The notes under the pieces are model-generated. The model saw only the letters and a list, made by a program, of their open reading frames with translations, was not told the origin of the DNA and did not search any database. DNA of 11,822 nt from Streptococcaceae bacterium AM104-57. Its GTDB lineage: Bacteria; Bacillota; Bacilli; Lactobacillales; Streptococcaceae. Below are positions 6,360-11,822 of this stretch, one piece after another. The translations under genes were made by a program, and so were the position numbers. Location of the stretch: positions 1-11,822 of the forward strand of contig JAQDPW010000035.1 of assembly GCA_027659245.1 (NCBI GenBank). The letters run 5' to 3'. The first letter of the stretch is position 1, and every line of letters starts with the position of its first letter.

Positions 6360-7394
6360 TTAATTTAAATACTGAATTTCGTTTTTATAACTTTTTCTCC
6401 ATTTAAAACCTTTGATTAATCCAACTATTGTACCTATACCGTAAGCAAAATGGATAGAAAACAACATAAAAGGCATTAACAGTAATACTTCATTTTTATG
6501 TTTCAATAGGGAAAGTATAGTCAATAATATAACAAATAGGCCATAAATCGCTAATAGAAACATTAAAAACAAGGGAGAAAAAGGTAGTAACATAGCACTT
6601 ACAAAAATGCTTAACACAAACGCAAAGGGAACATAGTGAAAAATAGATAGACATTTTGGTTTAACATGAGTTGTCAATCCAATCCATAGCCCGTTTGAAT
6701 ACTTTTGGTGGAGCATCTTTTTAAATGTTGGTCGAATATATTGATAAGATAAAACGTTGGGACTAAATCTTATTTTATATCCATGATTTCTGATACGATA
6801 ATGAAGTTCATTGTCTTCTGTTCTTCCAAGTTGTTCATCGACTAAACCAGCTTGCTCAAAAACTTCTCGACGGTACATGCCATGAAAAATTGAAGAAACA
6901 TATCTGTCTTGAGAGCTGTTTCGATAATCTGCGATGCTGCTTCCAAACATATTTTCTTCAACGATATGTAAAGCTTCTGACCATTTACCCTCACCTTCAA
7001 CAAGCGTTGGTCTAGGCCCCCCACAGACATATTCCCCCTGATTGATGATCTCAACATTATTCTTCACAAAATCCTCTGTAACTTTGGAATGCGCATCAAT
7101 CTTCAAAATAAGGTCTCCATTAGAGTTCTTAATCCCTAAATTAAAACCACTTGCTTGATTCTTTTTAGGGTTATCATACAATCTAATTGACCTAAATTCG
7201 GTATCCTCAGAGATAAATCGCTGAATAATATCCGTTGTCTTATCAGTAGACATTGCATTAATAAATAAAATTTCAATATTTTCTTTATTGTATGTCTGTT
7301 TTTTTAAATCTTCAATTAAGTCCGGTAAGTACTTCTCTTCATTATAAGCACTAATCACAATAGAGACGATTAAATTATCGATTTGTTGAATCAC
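6360..7394 (-). CDS. Membrane-anchored family 2 glycosyltransferase
   Basis: The 344-residue product has an N-terminal GT-A domain of the GT2 family: VSIVISAYNEEKYL (10-23) starts the nucleotide-binding fold, LKIDAHSK (97-104) holds the acidic metal-site region (Asp100), and RTEDNEL (191-197) holds the catalytic-base ED motif. Three C-terminal hydrophobic segments (about 252-274, 276-297, 303-327) anchor it in the membrane, with a basic KGFKWRKSYK end. It likely transfers a sugar to a lipid-linked carrier on the inner face. Adjacent to the 4,6-dehydratase, it is a candidate for teichoic-acid repeat assembly (from memory, spr0091 in R6 was proposed as the glucosyltransferase). Translation starts at GTG (7394-7392), supported by TAGGAG 7 nt upstream. 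Its DNA is far more AT-rich than the neighbours (about 30% GC in sampled lines against 40-50% in the dehydratase). Confidence 0.88.
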   Translation of the reverse strand: MIQQIDNLIVSIVISAYNEEKYLPDLIEDLKKQTYNKENIEILFINAMSTDKTTDIIQRFISEDTEFRSIRLYDNPKKNQASGFNLGIKNSNGDLILKIDAHSKVTEDFVKNNVEIINQGEYVCGGPRPTLVEGEGKWSEALHIVEENMFGSSIADYRNSSQDRYVSSIFHGMYRREVFEQAGLVDEQLGRTEDNELHYRIRNHGYKIRFSPNVLSYQYIRPTFKKMLHQKYSNGLWIGLTTHVKPKCLSIFHYVPFAFVLSIFVSAMLLPFSPLFLMFLLAIYGLFVILLTILSLLKHKNEVLLLMPFMLFSIHFAYGIGTIVGLIKGFKWRKSYKNEIQYLN

Positions 7395-7423
7395 TTATAG
7401 TCTCCTAAATATTTTCTTCCACT

Positions 7424-7432
7424 ATTTTATCA
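7424..7432 (-). promoter_or_regulatory. Extended -10 promoter of the GT-dehydratase unit
   Basis: On the minus strand TGA-TAAAAT (7432-7424) is an extended -10 about 30 nt before the GTG start. No clear -35 lies 16-18 nt upstream. Confidence 0.6.
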
Positions 7433-7545
7433 CAAATTTTCCGACTTTCCTATTTTTATTTGAATCCCAGAAAAAAACTAGTAAATCTATCCTTCTTTTT
7501 TCCCATGATTTCGCTTGACTAAGGAGCGGATTTTCTCACACCATC

Positions 7546-7574
7546 TTGACATCTATTGGAAAAAGCCTTAAAAT
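7546..7574 (+). promoter_or_regulatory. Near-consensus sigma-70-type promoter of the MFS transporter gene
   Basis: TTGACA (7546-7551), a 17-nt spacer, TAAAAT (7569-7574). This predicts transcription start near 7581 and a 28-nt leader ahead of the ATG at 7609. The TTG of the -35 could be misread as an in-frame start codon for the transporter. Confidence 0.85.
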
Positions 7575-7608
7575 AAGCTGTTATCAAAATCAGTTTATTG
7601 AGGTTCAC

Positions 7609-8775
7609 ATGAAAAAACGATCACTCTTTTTTATTCTAGGAATTATCTTAATCGGAGCGGTCTTAAGAGCTCCTTTTACGGCCTTACCGACTATTTTAGG
7701 AGATATTGCTCAAGGTTTAGGAGTTGAGGTCAGCTCACTTGGAGTTTTGACCAGCCTTCCTCTCTTAATGTTTGCTCTTTTCTCCTCTTTTGCGACGCGT
7801 TTGGCTCAAAAGATTGGACTTGAGCACCTTTTTACCTATAGTCTCCTTGTCTTGACAATCGGTTCAGTGATTCGTATCTTCAATCTTCCTCTACTCTATC
7901 TGGGAACTTTACTCATCGGAGCAAGTATCGCTATTTTTAACGTACTCCTTCCTAGCGCCATTCAGGCCAACTATCCACAAAAGATTAGTCTCCTGACGAC
8001 GGTTTATGTGACTTCCATGGGAATCGCAACAGCTCTTGCTTCCTATCTCTCTGTTCCCATTACTCAGGCGACATCTTGGAAAGGCTTGATCCTCTGCCTA
8101 TCCTTGGTCTGCCTACTCACTTTAGCTGTCTGGTTCCCCAATCATCGTCACAACCATTTTCTAGACGGACATGAGAAAAAACAAGAGAAAGAGAATATCT
8201 TAAAAAACAAAAATGTCTGGGCCATCATCATTTTTGGTGGACTTCAATCCCTCCTCTTTTATACTAGCATGACTTGGTTGCCAACAATGGCCATCAGTGC
8301 AGGGCTAGCTCATACGGACGCTGGTCTTCTGGCTTCTATCTTTTCACTGATTAGCATTCCCTTCTCCATGACCATTCCAAGTTTAACGACGCGTTTGTCC
8401 AATCGTCACCGTCAAATCATGTTAACAGTCATCTCTCTGGCTGGTATGTTAGGAATTGCCATGCTTTTATACCCAAGCAGTAATTTCTTTTATTGGTTGG
8501 TGGCCCATCTCTTGATTGGTACGGCCTGTAGCGCTCTTTTCCCTTACCTCATGGTTTGCTTCTCTATTAAAACAAGCTCTCCTGAAAAAACGGCTCAATT
8601 ATCTGGACTTGCCCAGACCGGAGGCTACATTTTGGCAGCTGTCGGCCCAACCTTCTTTGGTTACAGTTTTAACCTTTTCCAATCTTGGGTTCCAGCGGTA
8701 CTGATTCTTCTAGTAATTGATATCATCATGACAATCGCCCTCTTTATAGTGGACCGTGCTGATAAAATCCTCTAA
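7609..8775 (+). CDS. MFS transporter, CynX/NimT-like
   Basis: An integral membrane transporter of 388 residues from the ATG at 7609, preceded by TTGAGG. An in-frame TTG at 7546 would add 21 residues, but it lies inside the -35 box of the gene's own promoter, and the added residues are polar and unlike a membrane protein start; the shorter form is preferred. About 12 hydrophobic segments are visible, with a charged cytoplasmic loop in the middle (HEKKQEKENILKNKN, about residues 190-204), the usual MFS 6+6 layout. The N-terminal GAVLRAPFTALPTILGDIA resembles the CynX/NimT (cyanate / 2-nitroimidazole) subfamily. Substrate is unknown; efflux of a small organic compound is the common assumption. 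It is a single-gene unit between its own promoter and a strong terminator. Confidence 0.88.
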   Translation: MKKRSLFFILGIILIGAVLRAPFTALPTILGDIAQGLGVEVSSLGVLTSLPLLMFALFSSFATRLAQKIGLEHLFTYSLLVLTIGSVIRIFNLPLLYLGTLLIGASIAIFNVLLPSAIQANYPQKISLLTTVYVTSMGIATALASYLSVPITQATSWKGLILCLSLVCLLTLAVWFPNHRHNHFLDGHEKKQEKENILKNKNVWAIIIFGGLQSLLFYTSMTWLPTMAISAGLAHTDAGLLASIFSLISIPFSMTIPSLTTRLSNRHRQIMLTVISLAGMLGIAMLLYPSSNFFYWLVAHLLIGTACSALFPYLMVCFSIKTSSPEKTAQLSGLAQTGGYILAAVGPTFFGYSFNLFQSWVPAVLILLVIDIIMTIALFIVDRADKIL

Positions 8776-8803
8776 TCTTCTAGTTTTCACTAGAAGATTT
8801 TTT
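8774..8803 (+). terminator. Intrinsic terminator after the MFS gene
   Basis: AATCTTCTAG (8774-8783) and CTAGAAGATT (8790-8799) form a perfect 10-bp stem with a 6-nt loop (TTTTCA), followed by TTTT. The stem overlaps the stop codon, so termination is immediate. Confidence 0.92.
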
Positions 8804-8897
8804 ATATATAAAAATTTTACACATATTGCTTGACAGGGCTTACAAATAGATGTATGATGTATGTGTAGAATAATTATATATAAAATTTTTACATACT
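8803..8897. repeat. Pair of 19-bp near-palindromic direct repeats flanking the PadR promoter (candidate operators)
   Basis: TATATATAAAAATTTTACA (8803-8821) and TATATATAAAATTTTTACA (8875-8893) differ at one base and lie 72 bp apart, one on each side of the promoter (8830-8858). The downstream copy is itself close to a palindrome, TATRTAAAAWTTTTAYATA in both strands. Two half-turn-spaced arms with ATGT/ACAT-like ends are typical of PadR-family operators. Autoregulation by the adjacent PadR protein is therefore a reasonable inference, not shown. Confidence 0.5.
8830..8858 (+). promoter_or_regulatory. Promoter of the PadR-HAAS-toastrack operon
   Basis: TTGACA (8830-8835), a 17-nt spacer, TATGAT (8853-8858): near-consensus, so the promoter should be strong unless repressed. 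The predicted leader of about 50 nt contains the second AT-rich repeat and an AAAGGAGGTG ribosome binding site (8901-8910). Confidence 0.85.
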
Positions 8898-8914
8898 AAA
8901 AAAGGAGGTGCCCC

Positions 8915-9241
8915 ATGTATTTTCCAACATCAGCGGCTTTGATTGAATTTCTCATCTTGGCCATCCTAGAACAAGGGGATTCCTATGGTTATGAGATTAG
9001 CCAAACCATTAAACTCATTGCCAAAATCAAGGAATCTACCCTCTACCCCATCTTGAAAAAACTGGATACCAACCGCTATCTGACTACATACTCTCGCGAA
9101 TACCAAGGTCGGATGCGCAAATACTACTCCTTGACAGAAATCGGAGAGGAGCAACTCTTTGTCCTTCGAGAAGAATGGACACTCTACACTGACACTATCA
9201 ATGGCATCATAGAAGGGAGCATTCGCCATGACAAGAACTGA
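8915..9241 (+). CDS. PadR-family winged-helix transcriptional regulator
   Basis: A cytosolic DNA-binding protein of 108 residues, the short PadR type (one C-terminal dimerisation helix). The winged-helix signature is complete: LIEFLILAILEQG (helix 1), SYGYEISQTI (helix 2), KESTLYPILKKLD (recognition helix) and the wing GRMRKYYSLTEIG, then a C-terminal helix. PadR proteins generally repress their own operon and are released by a ligand or partner protein. The ribosome binding site is near perfect. The next gene starts inside this one (14-nt overlap), so they are translationally coupled. A PadR regulator followed by DUF1700 (HAAS) and DUF4097 (toastrack) proteins is a recognised membrane-signalling arrangement in Firmicutes, so the PadR protein is probably the output end of a membrane sensor. 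Confidence 0.93.
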   Translation: MYFPTSAALIEFLILAILEQGDSYGYEISQTIKLIAKIKESTLYPILKKLDTNRYLTTYSREYQGRMRKYYSLTEIGEEQLFVLREEWTLYTDTINGIIEGSIRHDKN

Positions 9242-9821
9242 ATATTTGAATCAGCTTGAAGCCTATCTGATGAAGCTTCCTCAATCTGATCGCATTGAAG
9301 CCATGGATTACTTCAAAGAACTCTTTGATGATGCGGGTCCAGAAGGTGAGGAGGAGCTTATCGCTAGCCTGGGAAGTCCAAAAGAAGCTGCCCATGATGT
9401 CCTGACTACACTTCTTGATAAGAAAATCAACGAAGAAAATTCCAGCAAGAACGACCGCCATATTTTACGTATCGCTCTACTAGCCCTTCTTGCAGCTCCT
9501 ATCGGAATTCCAGTCGGAATTGCTCTTCTCATGGCTATCATCGGGATTTTTATCGCTGCTGTCAGCGTACTTATAGCCTTCTTTGCTGTATCAGTAGCTG
9601 GACTAATCCTAGGAGGCGTTCTCCTATTTGAAAGCTTCTACATTCTGGCTGAATCGACATCTGCTTTTGTGCTGATTTTTGGTGGTGGTTTACTGGCGAT
9701 CGGAGCTTCATCCCTAGTCTTACTAGCCACTTCTTACGTAACACGTTTCTTTGGATTACTGGTCCTTCGACTCATCCAATGGATTCTTAATAGAGGAAAG
9801 AGAGGTGAAAGACATGCGTAA
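9228..9821 (+). CDS. DUF1700 / HAAS-domain membrane protein
   Basis: The 197-residue product has a cytosolic N-terminal helical HAAS (HTH-associated alpha-helical signalling) domain at about 1-65. It starts MTRTEYLNQLEAYLMKLP and carries the typical RIEAMDYFKELFDDAG and EEELIASLGSPKEAA segments. Three or four long hydrophobic stretches follow (about 80-118, 120-135, 143-170 and a final amphipathic segment to 188), with a basic end. In this family the HAAS part is thought to contact the adjacent PadR regulator, carrying a membrane signal to DNA. It overlaps the PadR gene by 14 nt and the next gene by 8 nt (ATGCGTAA), indicating tight coupling and balanced production. The role is inferred from family and context; no enzymatic motif is present. 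Confidence 0.88.
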   Translation: MTRTEYLNQLEAYLMKLPQSDRIEAMDYFKELFDDAGPEGEEELIASLGSPKEAAHDVLTTLLDKKINEENSSKNDRHILRIALLALLAAPIGIPVGIALLMAIIGIFIAAVSVLIAFFAVSVAGLILGGVLLFESFYILAESTSAFVLIFGGGLLAIGASSLVLLATSYVTRFFGLLVLRLIQWILNRGKRGERHA

Positions 9822-10761
9822 ATGGACAAAAGGATTTCTTATCTTTGGTGTTGTTACCAGTATCATTGGTTTTTCCATGATGATCATCGGTATCCAAACA
9901 GATGGTGTCAGAAGCCTCCTTGCAATGTCTCAAAATCCAGTATTTGAAAGTCGAATGGAAGAACTCGTTTTTGATCAAGATATCGAAAACCTTAACATCT
10001 CACTGAAAGAACATTCGCTCGTCATTACGGAGTCAAACGATGATAAGATTCACCTTCAGTATCACCCGACCATCTCTGAAAAAGAAAATCTTCAACACTC
10101 TATCAAAGAGAAAAGTCTTGAAATAACTGATACCAAATCAACTACACGTCGCTCTATAGGTTCTAGTATCGAAGGTATCCTCTTTATCGCAAGCGGAATT
10201 TCTAGCCGCAATGATGAAGTTGTTCTCTCATTACCAAGAGGAAAAGACTTAAAAAATCTAACTGCCCAAGTAAACCATCATATCCTTTCAATTGCCAATG
10301 CAAAACTCAGCAATGCCAAGATTCTGTCAAATGGCTATCTTCTTCGTATCACTGATAGCGAGATCAAAAATAGCCAACTGACCACAACTGGCATTGTCAA
10401 TGTATTTGAAACCAGTCTAACAGATAGCCGCATCCAAGCAGATCATGAACATATCTCTGCTGAGGATATTCAAGTACATGGTAAGGTAGAGCTAGAGTCA
10501 AAAAAAGATATGATCATCAAGCTAGCTAAAAAAGAACTTGAGAGAATTAATGTAGAACTTTCTTCTGACCATGGTTCCATCTATCATCGTAGTCGGGAAG
10601 GATATAATCCAAACGAGGAAAACAAGGAAGATGAAGAGTTCTCTAATCCTTACAAATCAGAAAAAAAAGATACACAAGATTTACTTGTCGCAAAAGCTGG
10701 TCAAGACATCAATCTACCAAAAGAGGATGTTCGCTCGCCTTCTTATAGACATCATGAATAA
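9814..10761 (+). CDS. DUF4097 / toastrack-domain membrane protein
   Basis: The 315-residue product from the ATG at 9814, supported by AGAGGTGAAA upstream. An in-frame ATG at 9751 would add 21 residues lying wholly inside the previous gene, with no ribosome binding site, and would move the membrane segment away from the N-terminus. A single N-terminal membrane helix (about 7-27) is followed by an extracytoplasmic beta-rich DUF4097 (toastrack) region (about 45-255) with short repeating strand units (NISLKEHSLVI, ANAKLSNAKIL, ITDSEIKNSQL, FETSLTDSRI). A charged tail follows (260-315, rich in Glu, Lys, Asn). Toastrack domains occur in envelope-stress systems such as LiaG/LiaF. Here it is probably the surface-side sensor or scaffold of the operon. 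It overlaps the DUF1700 gene by 8 nt; the next gene starts 30 nt later. Confidence 0.85.
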   Translation: MRKWTKGFLIFGVVTSIIGFSMMIIGIQTDGVRSLLAMSQNPVFESRMEELVFDQDIENLNISLKEHSLVITESNDDKIHLQYHPTISEKENLQHSIKEKSLEITDTKSTTRRSIGSSIEGILFIASGISSRNDEVVLSLPRGKDLKNLTAQVNHHILSIANAKLSNAKILSNGYLLRITDSEIKNSQLTTTGIVNVFETSLTDSRIQADHEHISAEDIQVHGKVELESKKDMIIKLAKKELERINVELSSDHGSIYHRSREGYNPNEENKEDEEFSNPYKSEKKDTQDLLVAKAGQDINLPKEDVRSPSYRHHE

Positions 10762-10791
10762 AAAGTTACTAATCAAAAAGGAGGTCTCATC

Positions 10792-11760
10792 ATGACTCAA
10801 GAATGGTTCGAAAGTGCTGATTTCGAGAAAACAGCCAACAATGAGAAAAAAGAAAGTCCATCTGATCCAGTCATTCCCGAGGAAGAACTAAAAGAAAAAG
10901 AAGAGTTGCCAGTAGTTGAGGAAAACCCTCAAGACAAGCCAGAAGAACAGGATGCTGATCTAGAAAAAGTAGAGGCTGAACAAGAAGCTGAAGAAGAACT
11001 GGCAACAAAGACAGACCAAGCAGAAAAACCTGTTAAAGAAGTTTCTCAGACAAGCAAACCTTTAACCAGCAAATCTTTGGAAAGTCCATTTGTCCCAGAC
11101 CCTCTACCTACAAAAACTGCAATCTTCAAAGAAGAATTGGCTGATTTTTGGGTCTGGTTACAAGGTGCTCTTAAAGAGCCAACAGCTCGTTTTGATACAG
11201 ATAAAAAAAATAGTTACACCGCCTTTGCCCTCCTAACTATCTTTTCTGCTACGAGTTTCCTCTTTACTGTTTACCACGCCAAGCATACCTACTACGGTCG
11301 CATGGCAAGCATCGATGCCAACTTCGTGGAACAATTCCCATCTCTCAATCTCTTTTCTGTCTTCTCTATTTTAGTAGCGACAAGTCTCTTCTTCTTTTCT
11401 ATCCTCATGGGTGGATTTGTAGTCAAACGCTTTGTCGACCAAGACAGTGATTGGACATTGGAAAGAGCCTTTCAAGAGTATGGCAGGCTCTTCGCCCTTC
11501 CTATCCTACTGACAGGCGTCGCTAGCTTCTTTGCCTTCTTTAATGGCCTACGCTTTGCGGCTCTCCTCTGTCTCATTAGTCTGGGTATGGTCCTACTTGG
11601 CAACCTCTACATCATCTCAAGACCGAGTAAGGATAGTAAAACTGATCCTTTCTACCGTCTTCTCTTCGCAGTCCTCGTCAACGGAAGCGTCCTAGTTCTC
11701 TTTTTCCTAGCAGAAATGGCACTGATTTCTGACTATCTCCGAATCCTAGCTTTTATGTAA
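10792..11760 (+). CDS. Five-TM membrane protein with long acidic N-terminal tail, function unknown
   Basis: A 322-residue protein that I do not recognise as a characterised family. Residues 1-115 are a disordered, highly acidic Glu/Lys/Pro/Asp-rich tail with few hydrophobic residues. Residues 116-140 contain an amphipathic stretch (ADFWVWLQGAL) leading to five hydrophobic segments (about 141-161, 186-211, 233-251, 253-275, 290-312). The layout recalls streptococcal membrane proteins with a long soluble N-terminus and a Yip1-like membrane domain, but this is a guess. AAAGGAGGT sits 7-8 nt before the ATG. It is the last gene of the PadR operon, with no promoter or terminator visible in the 30-nt gap after the toastrack gene. 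It is thus a likely partner or effector of that system. Confidence 0.8.
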   Translation: MTQEWFESADFEKTANNEKKESPSDPVIPEEELKEKEELPVVEENPQDKPEEQDADLEKVEAEQEAEEELATKTDQAEKPVKEVSQTSKPLTSKSLESPFVPDPLPTKTAIFKEELADFWVWLQGALKEPTARFDTDKKNSYTAFALLTIFSATSFLFTVYHAKHTYYGRMASIDANFVEQFPSLNLFSVFSILVATSLFFFSILMGGFVVKRFVDQDSDWTLERAFQEYGRLFALPILLTGVASFFAFFNGLRFAALLCLISLGMVLLGNLYIISRPSKDSKTDPFYRLLFAVLVNGSVLVLFFLAEMALISDYLRILAFM

Positions 11761-11766
11761 GATAAA

Positions 11767-11822
11767 GAGGTTGGGCAAAAAGTCTCTTCAAAATCAAACC
11801 ACACAGTGATTCCAGTCTTGAA
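11767..11822 (+). repeat. 3'-end repeat element (GAGGYTGGGCAAAAA family), truncated by window edge
   Basis: Six nt after the stop of the last gene, GAGGTTGGGCAAAAA (11767-11781) begins, followed by GTCTCTTC and a stretch to the window end with CACAGTGATTCC. It matches the element at the other window end (59-45, minus strand) at 14 of 15 positions and in its distance from the stop codon, and the segments after it are loosely alike (ATTCC and CTTGAA against TTTCC and GTTGGA). It looks like the ascending arm of a long hairpin terminator whose other arm lies beyond 11822. Confidence 0.5.

Noticed and set aside
9751..9813. Upstream in-frame ATG that would lengthen the toastrack protein by 21 residues
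   Set aside because: It lies entirely within the DUF1700 gene without a ribosome binding site, whereas the ATG at 9814 has one and puts the membrane helix at the N-terminus.
1..11822. BOX or RUP repeats, competence boxes, phage, IS or CRISPR sequences
   Set aside because: I looked for the usual streptococcal dispersed-repeat starts, a TACGAATA com-box, transposase motifs and regularly spaced repeats and saw none.

Overview
The window looks like chromosomal DNA of a Mitis-group Streptococcus (S. pneumoniae, S. mitis, S. oralis and relatives). The evidence is moderate-to-low GC, strong AGGAGG-type ribosome binding sites, extended -10 promoters, and a gene order that from memory resembles the pneumococcal SP_0097-SP_0107 neighbourhood: LysM protein, sdaAB-sdaAA, HAD phosphatase, CapD-like dehydratase, glycosyltransferase, MFS transporter and a PadR operon. 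No rRNA, tRNA, CRISPR, phage or insertion-sequence genes were seen. No gene-free stretch exceeds 300 bases; the longest are 675-915 and 7395-7608, both divergent promoter regions.

Layout, left to right. (1) 66-674 (-): a secreted LysM protein with a lysozyme/transglycosylase-like C-terminus. It is divergent from (2) 916-3131 (+): the L-serine dehydratase pair sdaAB-sdaAA followed by a HAD phosphatase, closed by a bidirectional terminator. (3) 3223-4291 (-): two tandem DUF805 membrane proteins, each with its own near-copied promoter and ribosome binding site. (4) 4453-7394 (-): a membrane-anchored GT2 glycosyltransferase followed by a 616-residue nucleotide-sugar 4,6-dehydratase. Together they probably supply and transfer a sugar for a surface polymer; teichoic acid is the best guess in this group. 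(5) 7609-8775 (+): a CynX/NimT-type MFS transporter with a near-consensus promoter and a strong terminator. (6) 8915-11760 (+): a tightly packed four-gene operon encoding a PadR winged-helix regulator, a DUF1700/HAAS membrane protein, a DUF4097/toastrack membrane protein, and an acidic-tailed five-TM membrane protein.

Most of the window concerns the cell envelope. The most system-like unit is the PadR-HAAS-toastrack operon. Its promoter is flanked by two copies of a 19-bp near-palindrome that could be the regulator's operator. The architecture suggests an envelope sensor (toastrack outside, HAAS inside) wired to a DNA-binding repressor, with a poorly characterised fourth membrane protein as possible output or partner. 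Other notable signals are the very AT-rich glycosyltransferase gene beside a much more GC-rich dehydratase gene, the duplicated DUF805 genes with duplicated promoters, and a GAGGYTGGGCAAAAA element starting 6 nt after the stop codon of both the first and the last gene. All family calls rest on reading motifs by eye; no database search was run.
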